Below, piece after piece: positions 1-6,873 of a stretch of DNA of 31,433 nucleotides. Both the position numbers and the translations under genes were made by a program. The notes beneath the pieces were generated by a model, which was not told where the DNA came from, did not search any database, and was given only the letters and a program-made list of their open reading frames with translations. Source of the stretch: Burkholderiales bacterium (GTDB lineage Bacteria > Actinomycetota > Thermoleophilia > Gaiellales > Gaiellaceae); contig JAICUZ010000003.1 of the NCBI GenBank assembly GCA_025935595.1, positions 1-31,433 of the forward strand, in the 5' to 3' direction. Positions within the stretch are counted from its first letter, which is position 1; every line of letters begins with the position of its first letter.

Positions 1-689
1 CGAGGCGACGTCACCCAGCCGAGGATGCGGAAGATCGCGGCGAGGACGTAGCCGACGAGAATCGCGAACGCCACCGTCCCGAGCCCGGCATGACCGCCGA
101 GCGCGATGCCCAGGGCGAGCGCGCAGATCTCGATCGTGGTGCGCACCGTCGCGATGCCGATGCCCGTGCGGCGGTGGATACCCGTCATCCAGCCGTCGCG
201 TGGCCCGGGGCCGAGGTTCGCAGTCAGGTAGAGCGCGCTCGCGAGCGCGACGGTCGCAATCCCGACCGCGACCTGGAGCAGCTGCCAGCCGAGCGCGCTC
301 GGATGCGGCAGGGCGCGTGACGCCAGGTCGAGCACGGGGCCGATCACGACCACGTTCCCGACGGTTCCGAGGCCCGGCCCTTGTCGCAACGGGATCCACC
401 CGAGGAGCACGAGCAGGCTGACGACGATCGTCGCGCCGCCGATGTCGAGCGGCGTGCGGCGCGCGACGCCCTGCGCGAGCACCGTCCAGGGAGCGTTGCC
501 GAGCCCCGCGGCGACGAGCGACCCTTCGCCGAGCCCGAACAGGACGAGCCCGGCGAACAGGACGAGCAGCGTCGTGGACGACGCGCGCCAGTTCGAGCCC
601 TGCGCGCTCCACGGCATCGTCGGGACGCGCGGCGACGGACGCAGCGCCGCGAAGACACGTGCCCCGATGCGCTTCGCCCTGACGTCCAT
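1..689 (-). CDS. YczE/YitT-like integral membrane protein (3' end outside window)
   Basis: Reading leftwards from an ATG at 687-689, the frame stays open to the window edge (229 residues). After a short basic N-terminus it is a string of hydrophobic helices, the first near residues 35-55. Two motifs match the YczE/YyaS membrane family: GLGNAPWTV around residue 60 and LGPGPRDGWMTG around residue 158, each opening a similar half, which suggests an internal repeat. Members of the family are about 200-220 residues, so only a few C-terminal residues should be missing. Their function is not well defined; some sit beside antibiotic-synthesis genes or GntR regulators, but no such neighbour is seen here. 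An ATG with no strong Shine-Dalgarno was chosen because it begins a sensible basic N-terminus. Confidence 0.72.
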   Translation of the reverse strand, partial: MDVRAKRIGARVFAALRPSPRVPTMPWSAQGSNWRASSTTLLVLFAGLVLFGLGEGSLVAAGLGNAPWTVLAQGVARRTPLDIGGATIVVSLLVLLGWIPLRQGPGLGTVGNVVVIGPVLDLASRALPHPSALGWQLLQVAVGIATVALASALYLTANLGPGPRDGWMTGIHRRTGIGIATVRTTIEICALALGIALGGHAGLGTVAFAILVGYVLAAIFRILGWVTSP

Positions 690-773
690 GAACAGGATTT
701 CACTATGCCTGCCGGCAAGGTGATCAGGCCGGACTCGACCGGATCACGGTCGTCGCGCGGCCCTGACGCGCGC

Positions 774-1058
774 TCAGGCCGAGTCGAGATTTTCCAGGTT
801 GTCCTTCTCGGGGCTGTCGGGGTTCGTCCGCAGGTACGGGGTCGCGAGGCAGATCCCCTGCGGGCAGTACGGGATCGGTTCGATCACGGCCTCGTAGCCG
901 TCCGCCTGGGTCTTCCACACGTTGCCAGCCCAGATGCTGTCGACGACTTCCTTGCGCGTGTAGTGCACGTCGGCGTCGGTGACGACGCCCTCGAGATGGC
1001 GGTGCGTGCCGTCCGCGGAGAACTCCTTGGTCACCCGCGTGACGATGTAGGTCGCCAC
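774..1058 (-). CDS. DUF3892-like small protein
   Basis: 94 residues, starting GTG at 1056-1058. The start shares one base with the TAG stop of the upstream DUF1508 gene (TAGTG), so the two are probably translationally coupled. The pattern of an N-terminal YIVTRV strand, a central helix ending in an SIWAG segment, and a C-terminal YLRTNPD then KDNLENL matches the DUF3892 family as I remember it. Function of that family is unknown. Two cysteines (PYCPQGIC) lie in the middle and could be structural. It is likely a small cytosolic accessory protein working with its partner. Family assignment rests on the C-terminal motif only. Confidence 0.68.
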   Translation of the reverse strand: MATYIVTRVTKEFSADGTHRHLEGVVTDADVHYTRKEVVDSIWAGNVWKTQADGYEAVIEPIPYCPQGICLATPYLRTNPDSPEKDNLENLDSA

Positions 1059-1237
1059 TAGTCCTCGATGTCGGCGTCGGGCGCGGTGTCCTTGACGCGT
1101 TGAGCCGCGCGCTTCGCATCCGACTCGCTCGCGAAGCTGTCTCCGCTCAGGGCGACCTTCTCTCCGTCCGCGTCCTTGAGACGCCAGCGGTACTTGCCGG
1201 CTGCGTCGGAGTAGATCTGGAACTTCGGCTTCGCCAC
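1058..1237 (-). CDS. DUF1508 / YegP-like protein
   Basis: 59 residues from a GTG at 1235-1237, preceded by GAAGGA six bases upstream; an in-frame TTG further up lacks this spacing. The sequence has the YegP/DUF1508 layout: KFQIYSDAAGKYRWRLKDADG (a two-strand hairpin with the conserved K-Y-R-W-R-L) and then a helix with SDAKRAAQRVK. It carries one repeat, whereas E. coli YegP carries two. The role is unknown; the domain is often seen in small stress-associated proteins. It is the first gene of a two-gene unit with the DUF3892-like gene and is divergent from the peptide/XRE-TPR locus, with about 105 nt between the start codons. Confidence 0.78.
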   Translation of the reverse strand: MAKPKFQIYSDAAGKYRWRLKDADGEKVALSGDSFASESDAKRAAQRVKDTAPDADIED

Positions 1238-1259
1238 AGCGTTCCTTCGCAATTGCCGA

Positions 1260-1288
1260 TTGGCACTGTCCGAAGCGAGTTATAGCCT
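1260..1288 (+). promoter_or_regulatory. Candidate sigma-70-type promoter for the 28-residue peptide gene
   Basis: TTGGCA at 1260-1265 and TAGCCT at 1283-1288 are separated by 17 bases, close to a housekeeping -35/-10 pair. A start near 1295 would give a leader of about 50 nt that contains the palindromes listed next. The match is by eye, and an overlapping alternative -10 (TATAGC, 1281-1286) is possible. Confidence 0.4.
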
Positions 1289-1297
1289 ACTGGCAAT

Positions 1298-1342
1298 CCC
1301 GGCGCCGGGACTGTTCGGTCAATCGATTGAAAGGACAGTCCC
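1298..1342 (+). promoter_or_regulatory. Nested palindromic leader overlapping the peptide ribosome-binding site
   Basis: Three symmetric elements are packed before the peptide start. CCCGGCGCCGGG (1298-1309) is a perfect palindrome. GGGACTGT (1307-1314) pairs exactly with ACAGTCCC (1335-1342), ending on the base before the GTG. Between them TCAATCGATTGA (1319-1330) is another perfect palindrome. The Shine-Dalgarno AAAGGA (1330-1335) falls in or next to the paired region. The first palindrome and the 8-bp stem share GGG 1307-1309, so they cannot form together, which is a switch-like arrangement. It may instead be a protein operator, for example for the XRE-TPR regulator. The function is inferred; the symmetry is directly visible. 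Confidence 0.5.
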
Positions 1343-1429
1343 GTGAGGACGAAGCTCTATCTGCCTGCCGTGTTGGCCGCGGCGCTGGCCCTGGCCGCCC
1401 TGATTGCCGAGGGCACAATCTGGCCGTAG
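1343..1429 (+). CDS. 28-residue signal-peptide-like small peptide (candidate signalling peptide)
   Basis: GTG at 1343-1345 preceded by AAAGGA with seven bases between; TAG at 1427-1429. The product begins with a basic tip (M-R-T-K), then a hydrophobic core LPAVLAAALALAALIA, and ends in EGTIWP. This is a secretion-signal design with almost no mature protein: only about six residues would follow cleavage after the alanines. Short ORFs with a basic N-terminus, hydrophobic core and a small aromatic C-terminal tail next to an HTH-TPR regulator are the hallmark of RRNPP peptide pheromones (SHP, ComS, PapR classes). The next gene is exactly such a regulator. I know of no named family for this peptide; a membrane-resident or leader peptide is the alternative. 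Confidence 0.55.
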   Translation: MRTKLYLPAVLAAALALAALIAEGTIWP

Positions 1430-1438
1430 CGGTTGTTC

Positions 1439-1474
1439 GCAGCGGGGCGAGAAGCCACAATCTCGCCCCGCTGC
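1439..1474 (+). terminator. Strong hairpin between peptide and XRE-TPR genes (terminator/attenuator)
   Basis: GCAGCGGGGCGAGA (1439-1452) is perfectly complementary to TCTCGCCCCGCTGC (1461-1474) across an eight-base loop: a 14-bp uninterrupted GC-rich stem. The tail is GGTCTTTCC, a weak U-tract. It sits 10 bases after the peptide stop and 29 before the regulator start, so it probably ends peptide transcripts or limits read-through into the regulator. Confidence 0.6.
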
Positions 1475-1502
1475 GGTCTTTCCTGACCTATAGTCAAGGA
1501 AG

Positions 1503-2783
1503 GTGCCGCGCCGCCCCTCCACCCACATCGACGACCCCGCAGCCGTCGGAACCCGGATCCGCGAGGCGCGTCAAGCCGCGGGCCTCAAGCAGCGCGAGCT
1601 GACATTCGATGGCTGCACCCCCGCGTATCTCTCACGCGTGGAAGCGGGCCAGCGCATTCCCTCTCTGCAGATCCTGACCAGGCTGGCCGAGCGCTTGGCG
1701 ACGACAGCGGAGTTTCTCGCGACGGGGAAGCACCCCGAGCCGGATCCGTTGTTCGAGGCTGAACTCGCTGCACGCACGGGTGACACCGCGCTCGCTCGCC
1801 GCCTCTATACAGCAGCAGCGAAGAACGGGCCCCCGGTCGTGAGCGCACGGGCCGATGTGGCCCTCGGCCGCCTGGCGTTCGACGACGGTGATCACGAGGC
1901 CGCTACCGACCTCCTGGAACGCGCGCTCGGCGAGGCGGGGCTGCCGTTCCCGGAGCGCGCATCGGCGCTCGAGCTCCTCGGCAAGGCCCTCGCGTTGCTC
2001 GCCCGCTTCGACGAGTCCCGAACCGTGCTCGACCAGGGGCTCGCGGGCGCGCGAGAGGCTCACGACCAGCCGGCGGAGCTTCGCTTCGCGGTGCTGTTGG
2101 CAAATCTCCTTATCGACCGGGGGAATCCCGAGCGGGCCGAGGAGCTTCTCTCGACGATCATCGACGACGCTCGAAAGGCTCGAGACCCCGTCGCCCTGGC
2201 CAATCTCTATTGGTCGCAGGCGCGGCTGCATGCCTCGCAGCGTCGCCAGGACCTGGCCGCACGCTACGCGCACCTGGCGCACGCAACCGTCGAGGCGACG
2301 GAGCACACCGTCATCGCCGCACGCGCCCTCACTTTGCTCGCGCACATCGAGAACGACCGGGGGAACCACGCCGAAGCCCTCGCGTTCGCCGACGAGGGCG
2401 CTCCCGTTTTGGCCGCAGCCGGCAACCGCCTCGACGAGGGCATGCTGCTGCTCGAGAAGGCCCGTGCGCTGGGCGCTCTCGGCCGCCGCGAGGACGCAGT
2501 GGGGATCGCGCTCGGTGCGATTCCGCGCTTCGAGCATGCCCATCCGACGAGCGCCGCACGCGGCTACGCGGTCGCCGCCGAGATCTTCCGTGACCTCGGC
2601 GAGAACGCACGCGCGCTCGAGCTCTATGAGCTCGCCGTCGACACGGTTCCGACCGAGGACCGCCACCTGGGCGACATGTACCGAGCGATCGGCGAGATCC
2701 ACGAGGCGGAGGGCCGTCCGGCGGAAGCGTTGGAGTCCTTCAAGCGAGCGCTGGACGTGCGGACGCACGTCCGCCACGGCTAG
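1503..2783 (+). CDS. XRE-family HTH regulator with C-terminal TPR domain (RRNPP-like)
   Basis: 426 residues from GTG 1503-1505 to TAG 2781-2783. Residues about 17-70 form an XRE helix-turn-helix (TRIREARQAAGLKQREL, then YLSRVEAGQRIPSLQIL). From about residue 85 the rest is all-helical with tetratricopeptide repeats, e.g. ALARRLYTAAA, EAATDLLERAL, and near the end ALELYELAVD and PAEALESFKRALD. HTH plus a TPR superhelix is the architecture of cytosolic peptide receptors such as PlcR, Rgg and AimR. AAGGAAG abuts the start codon and TATAGT (1489-1494) lies just upstream, so the message may be nearly leaderless, with its own promoter downstream of the hairpin. A peptide ligand is inferred from context; regulation by another ligand or by protein contact is equally possible. 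Confidence 0.85.
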   Translation: MPRRPSTHIDDPAAVGTRIREARQAAGLKQRELTFDGCTPAYLSRVEAGQRIPSLQILTRLAERLATTAEFLATGKHPEPDPLFEAELAARTGDTALARRLYTAAAKNGPPVVSARADVALGRLAFDDGDHEAATDLLERALGEAGLPFPERASALELLGKALALLARFDESRTVLDQGLAGAREAHDQPAELRFAVLLANLLIDRGNPERAEELLSTIIDDARKARDPVALANLYWSQARLHASQRRQDLAARYAHLAHATVEATEHTVIAARALTLLAHIENDRGNHAEALAFADEGAPVLAAAGNRLDEGMLLLEKARALGALGRREDAVGIALGAIPRFEHAHPTSAARGYAVAAEIFRDLGENARALELYELAVDTVPTEDRHLGDMYRAIGEIHEAEGRPAEALESFKRALDVRTHVRHG

Positions 2784-2856
2784 TACCCCCAACGGGATTC
2801 GAACCCGTGCTGCCGGCGTGAAAGGCCGGAGTCCTAGGCCGCTAGACGATGGGGGC
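2784..2856 (-). tRNA. tRNA-Glu (UUC)
   Basis: On the minus strand a 73-nt cloverleaf is visible: acceptor GCCCCCA pairs with TGGGGGT (one G-U at the end), the anticodon stem CCGGC/GCCGG encloses CTTTCAC with anticodon TTC (2820-2822), and the T-arm has GTTCGAATC. CCA is not encoded. Its 3' end directly follows the stop codon of the convergent XRE-TPR gene. Confidence 0.95.
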
Positions 2857-2881
2857 CTGGGACGGAGGGTACCCTCGGCGG

Positions 2882-3745
2882 GTGCCGGAGATCCGGGCCG
2901 CGACCGTCGACGACGCCGAGCGGGTGTTCGAGCTGCTCGACGCGCGGAGCCGTGCAGTGTTCGGCAGCTCAGAGGTTTCGCGTCCGCTCGTGCTCGGCGA
3001 GATCCGGCGTTCCGTCGAGGATCGTTTCGTGGCAGAGGAGGACGGCCGGTTGGTGGGCTATGCGCACGTCCGGCCGAGCCGCGACGTGGTCGTCGCGACC
3101 GGCGACCCAGCAACCGCCGACGCGTTGCTCGCGTACGTCGAGGACCGTGCACGCGACCATGACTTCGGATCGCTCGAGGCGAGCGTCGTGGCCGCGGACG
3201 CATCGTTCCGCTCGCTCGTGCAGCGCGCAGGCTTCGTGCACGAACGGGTCATCCTCCGCATGTGGCGACTCCTCGACGGGAAGGTCGCTGCGCCGGCATG
3301 GCCCGACGGCATGAATCTGCGGACGTATGGCGACCGTGACGGGCTCGACGTGAAGGCGCTCCTCGACGAGGCGTACCTCTGGGACGCGCAGTACGCGCCG
3401 CAGCCCTTTGAGGAGTGGCGCAGGTACATGACCGAACATGACGAGTTCGATCCCTCGCTCTGGTTCCTCGTCGAACGGGACGGCGAGCTCGTCGCGTGCG
3501 CGCTGCACTGGAAAGAGCACAACGGTCGCGGGTGGCTGAAGGACATCGCCGTGTGCGAAGACGCACGCGGAGCTGGTCTCGGCAAGGCGCTCATCCGCCA
3601 CGGACTACGTGCGTACTCGGCACGCAGGGTGCAACGCGTCGGGCTCAAGGTCGACGCCGCGAACCCGACCGGCGCAGTCGACCTCTACGCTCGGGAAGGA
3701 TTCGCCGTCGATCAGCACCTCGAGATCTGGCGGAAGACGCTGTGA
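2882..3745 (+). CDS. Tandem GNAT-family N-acetyltransferase
   Basis: 287 residues from GTG 2882-2884. This start was chosen because an upstream ATG in frame (2849) lies inside tRNA-Glu. Two GNAT folds follow each other. The N-terminal one (about 1-130) is degenerate, with FVAEEDGRLVGYAHVRP but no clear acetyl-CoA loop. The C-terminal one (about 140-287) has DIAVCEDARGAGLGKALIRHGL, the R-x-x-G-x-G acetyl-CoA pyrophosphate loop, and ends with NPTGAVDLYAREGF, the usual last strand-helix. Two-domain GNATs include mycothiol synthase MshD, so a mycothiol-type or small-molecule acetyltransfer is possible, but nothing here fixes the substrate. The TGA overlaps the GTG of the next gene. Confidence 0.82.
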   Translation: MPEIRAATVDDAERVFELLDARSRAVFGSSEVSRPLVLGEIRRSVEDRFVAEEDGRLVGYAHVRPSRDVVVATGDPATADALLAYVEDRARDHDFGSLEASVVAADASFRSLVQRAGFVHERVILRMWRLLDGKVAAPAWPDGMNLRTYGDRDGLDVKALLDEAYLWDAQYAPQPFEEWRRYMTEHDEFDPSLWFLVERDGELVACALHWKEHNGRGWLKDIAVCEDARGAGLGKALIRHGLRAYSARRVQRVGLKVDAANPTGAVDLYAREGFAVDQHLEIWRKTL

Positions 3746-3948
3746 CGACTTCGACGGCCGTCTCCCTCTTGCGCTGGTTGCGCCGGCAGCTGCGCGAGCC
3801 GTCGCCGCTCCGCGAACGGCTGGAAGCAGCGATCGCCAACGACGATCCGGACGAAGCCCGCCGAATCGTGGCGAACGCACCGTTCAACGACGCGCAACGT
3901 CGTCACGTGGAGCGGCTGCTCGACGAGTGGGAGAGCGGCACGCGCTAA
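3742..3948 (+). CDS. Small helical hypothetical protein coupled to the GNAT gene
   Basis: 68 residues; its GTG (3742-3744) overlaps the TGA of the acetyltransferase (GTGA), a typical coupled start. The product is rich in Arg, Glu and Ala (RWLRRQLREPSPLRERLEAAI, then DPDEARRIVANAPFNDAQRRHVERLLDEWE) and is predicted to be two or three amphipathic helices. It has no cysteines or recognisable motif. I do not recognise the family. Coupling suggests it is made with the acetyltransferase. Confidence 0.6.
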   Translation: MTTSTAVSLLRWLRRQLREPSPLRERLEAAIANDDPDEARRIVANAPFNDAQRRHVERLLDEWESGTR

Positions 3949-3982
3949 CCATTTGCCAACACACCGTCGCAACACTGCTGCG

Positions 3983-6232
3983 GTGACGGGCAAGAGGGGT
4001 CTCGTCTTGGTCGGTGTCGCCGTTGTCGCGCTGGCGTTCGCCGGTGCCGCGCCCGCGGCGTCGGTGACGTCGCTCGAACGCGCTGCGCTCACCAAGCTGA
4101 AGCGCGCTCCCGTGTCCGCCGACACGAAGACGTCGGCGCGATCGGAGATCGCCCGCGCCGCGCACCTCATTCGCACGCTGCCGAACGGGCGGAGCTATCA
4201 CATCCTCGTCGCACTGGAGGAGGTCGCATCGTTCCGCGACGCGTTGACGCAGCCCCGCGCGCTCGCGTTGTACGGCGCGCTGAAGGCGAACAACGACTAC
4301 TTCGCGAAGCACTGGGCGCCATCGGACTCGACCGACATCGTCGGCGCGGACGGCGTCGTGTACCGCTACTTCGGCGGCCATTGCTTCCGGTTCCATCCGC
4401 TCGCGAACTTCGGCGTACTGAACGCGCGCGCGACGTCGGGCGACGTCGAAGGGACGCAGGCGCTCGCAGACGCGCTCGTCGCCCGCGGCGTCTACCAGAA
4501 GGGGGGCGGCATCGGCTGGGAGTACGACTTCCCGTTCTCCGGCGGCAGGGCGCCGTGGCTCTCCGGGATGGCGCAGGCCGTCGCCGCGCAGGCGTTCTCC
4601 CGCGCCGCGACGACCGTGCCGGAGAACGCGACGACCTATATGAGCGCGGCGGCCGCAGCCTTCCGCATCATCCCGAAGCGGCTGATGACGAGCGTGGCCG
4701 CGGGGCCGTGGATCCGCCTGTACGCGTTCTCGTCTCTCACCGTCCTCAATGCGCAGCTACAGGCGACGCTCTCGCTCGAGTCGTATGCGACCGCATCCGG
4801 CGACGCGCAGGCACAGGCGCTCGCGACGCGGATGCAGAACGCCGCGGCCGCGTCGCTCGGCCGCTTCGACACGGGCTACTGGTCGTACTACGCGCTGCCG
4901 CGCGAGCCGTCGCCGCCCGACTACCACCACTACGTCGTGCAGCTCTTGACGAAGCTGAAGACCGCGGATCCCCGCTTCGCCGATGCGGCGACGCGGTTCT
5001 CCACCTACGAGAAGGAGCCCCCGGCGTTCCAGCTCGCGAACGGCGGCGTCGGCCAGGTGCGCTTCTGGTTGTCGAAGCCGGCCACCGTGGCCGCCGTGAC
5101 ATCGGCCGGACCGACGAAGCGCCTGGCGCTGCTCGGCGGTTGGCACACGTTGACGTGGAAGCCGAAGCGCGCGGGCGTCTACCCCGTGCACATCACCGCC
5201 ACGGACTGGAACGGTCACACCTTCGCGATCGACGCGCCGCCGATCGTGCGCGTCGGCCCGGGTGCATTCAACCCGGTGAAGCCGTCGACCGTCGACGCCA
5301 CCGGCGCACCGCCGCTTGTCATCGCGAACCGCGCGTCGCTCACCTGGCCCGATACGGCAACCGCGCCGGATCCCGCCGTCGTCGCGAGCCTCGCGGCAAC
5401 ACCGGCACCGTTCTTGCTCGAGCTGGACGCGCTCACACCGGCGACGCCGGCGTTCGCGCAGTACGCCGCGGCGCTCGCACAACAGCTTCCGAACCTGACG
5501 TACCTGACGATCGGCCCCGCGCCGGCGACGGCAACGGCGTCGCAGTATGCAGCCACAGTGTCCGCAGTGCGCGACGCGGTGCACGCCGTCGTTCCCGCGA
5601 CCGCCGTCGGAATGACGATCGACGGCGCCGTCACGCCCAAGCAGACCGTCGCGGCTTTCGGCAAGGCCGGCGCAGTCGCAGACGTGCTCGCCTTCCGTGC
5701 CGCACCGACAGTCGCCCCCGGCGCGTGGACCCAGCCGAACGTGACGCTGCTGACGAACGCATTCGCGGGGACCCTGCCGCCGCTCCTCCTCGATTCGCCG
5801 TCGGCGGCGACCGTCTCGGCAGCAACATGCAGCACGAGCGTGATGGGGATCGCGCTCGATCCCGCCGCTCCCGAGGCAGCAACGACCGCGGCCGTGACGG
5901 CGCTTGCACGCGGCACGGTCGTCTGCCCCGGACTCGCCGCGACACCGACGCCGACGGTCGAGTTCCCGGCGGGCGTGACCTCGGGAGTGCCGGCCACCGC
6001 GCAGCTCGCGTGCGCGCGCGACTGCCTCTACGTGGCGACGCTTGTCGGCTCGGACGGGCGCGCGGTGGTCGCGACCCGTGGCTCGCTGACCGGCGGCACC
6101 GCCGCAAAGACGGTTTCGCTGCCGACGACACAGCTCGGTCAGGCGAGCTACACGATCGACCTGCGCGTCGTGAGCACGGTGAACCCGGGCCGGGCGCTGC
6201 AGCTCGCGAGCCCGCCGCTGCCCCGGACCTAA
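3983..6232 (+). CDS. Secreted D-glucuronyl C5-epimerase-domain protein
   Basis: 749 residues if started at GTG 3983-3985, which begins a clean signal peptide (VTGKRGLVLVG core, cleavage near APAAS, residue 26); a TTG ten codons upstream is less likely. Residues about 80-330 match the C-terminal D-glucuronyl C5-epimerase domain: FHPLANFGVLNAR, GGIGWEYDFPF and PPDYHHYVVQLL, the last with aromatic/His residues typical of the (alpha/alpha) barrel. Residues about 340-430 look like a beta-sandwich (GGWHTLTWKPKRAGVYPVHI), about 450-640 an Ala/Pro-rich alpha/beta region resembling a degenerate glycosidase barrel, and the tail another beta domain. It may epimerise or bind uronic-acid polymers outside the cell. 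It overlaps the convergent response regulator by four bases. Confidence 0.75.
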   Translation: MTGKRGLVLVGVAVVALAFAGAAPAASVTSLERAALTKLKRAPVSADTKTSARSEIARAAHLIRTLPNGRSYHILVALEEVASFRDALTQPRALALYGALKANNDYFAKHWAPSDSTDIVGADGVVYRYFGGHCFRFHPLANFGVLNARATSGDVEGTQALADALVARGVYQKGGGIGWEYDFPFSGGRAPWLSGMAQAVAAQAFSRAATTVPENATTYMSAAAAAFRIIPKRLMTSVAAGPWIRLYAFSSLTVLNAQLQATLSLESYATASGDAQAQALATRMQNAAAASLGRFDTGYWSYYALPREPSPPDYHHYVVQLLTKLKTADPRFADAATRFSTYEKEPPAFQLANGGVGQVRFWLSKPATVAAVTSAGPTKRLALLGGWHTLTWKPKRAGVYPVHITATDWNGHTFAIDAPPIVRVGPGAFNPVKPSTVDATGAPPLVIANRASLTWPDTATAPDPAVVASLAATPAPFLLELDALTPATPAFAQYAAALAQQLPNLTYLTIGPAPATATASQYAATVSAVRDAVHAVVPATAVGMTIDGAVTPKQTVAAFGKAGAVADVLAFRAAPTVAPGAWTQPNVTLLTNAFAGTLPPLLLDSPSAATVSAATCSTSVMGIALDPAAPEAATTAAVTALARGTVVCPGLAATPTPTVEFPAGVTSGVPATAQLACARDCLYVATLVGSDGRAVVATRGSLTGGTAAKTVSLPTTQLGQASYTIDLRVVSTVNPGRALQLASPPLPRT

Positions 6233-6873
6233 CGCTGCAGGTACGCGAGAACCGCCTGGACACGGCGGTTCCTCGTATGGTCCTCCGGGAGGCCAAGCTT
6301 CTGGAGGACGTGGCGGACGTGCGTCTCGACGGTTTTCGGCGACAGCCAGAGCCGCTCTGCGATGCCGCGGTCGGTGAGTCCCTCCGCCATCAGCGACAGC
6401 ACGTGTCGCTCACGATCGGTGAGCCCGTCGAGCGGCGAGGCAACGCGAGCCCTCCGCAGGAGCTGGTCGACGAGCTCGGGGTCCACGACCGTCTCGCCGC
6501 GTTCGAGGCGCGCCAACGCGTCGGTCAGGTCCGCGATGCGCAAGACGCGGTCTTTGAGCAGGTACCCGCGTGCTCCGTCGTCGTCCTCCAGCAGTGCGAG
6601 CGCGTAGTCGGCGTCGACGTATTGCGAGAGCACGAGAACCGCAACTCTCGGATGTCGAGCGATGATCGTGTGAGCGGCGCGGATACCCTCGTCGGTGAAC
6701 GTCGGCGGCATCCGGATGTCGGCGATGACGACATCCGGCAGGTGATGGTCGACTGCCTCCGCAAGCTCGGCGGCGTCGGACGCCTCCGCGCAGACCTCGA
6801 TCCCGGCGTCGGTGAGCACGCGTTTCAACCCTTCGCGGACGAGCAGCGAGTCGTCGGCGAGCGCTACGCGCAC
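6229..6873 (-). CDS. NarL/FixJ-type response regulator
   Basis: 214 residues. GTG at 6871-6873 lies inside the last codons of the kinase gene (10-nt overlap), so expression is coupled. The receiver (about 1-120) has the acidic pair D7-D8, phospho-acceptor D52 in VVIADIRMPP and the conserved lysine in GYLLKDRV. The LuxR-type HTH (about 150-214) reads LTDRERHVLSLMAEGLTDRGIAERLWLSPKTVETHV in two adjacent helices. It is the DNA-binding output of the cassette and should be phosphorylated by the adjacent kinase. The stop overlaps the convergent epimerase stop. A possible target is the inverted repeat at 8952-8979. Confidence 0.93.
   Translation of the reverse strand: MRVALADDSLLVREGLKRVLTDAGIEVCAEASDAAELAEAVDHHLPDVVIADIRMPPTFTDEGIRAAHTIIARHPRVAVLVLSQYVDADYALALLEDDDGARGYLLKDRVLRIADLTDALARLERGETVVDPELVDQLLRRARVASPLDGLTDRERHVLSLMAEGLTDRGIAERLWLSPKTVETHVRHVLQKLGLPEDHTRNRRVQAVLAYLQR

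Noticed and set aside
1632..3203. Very long minus-strand open frame opposite the XRE-TPR gene (523 codons)
   Set aside because: It runs across tRNA-Glu and two unrelated plus-strand genes, is Arg/Pro-rich low-complexity sequence, and is the usual antisense shadow in high-G+C DNA.
6249..6271. 8-bp hairpin GAACCGCC/GGCGGTTC as a terminator for the epimerase gene
   Set aside because: It lies inside the response-regulator coding region and has no T-run; it could still act on convergent transcripts but support is too weak.
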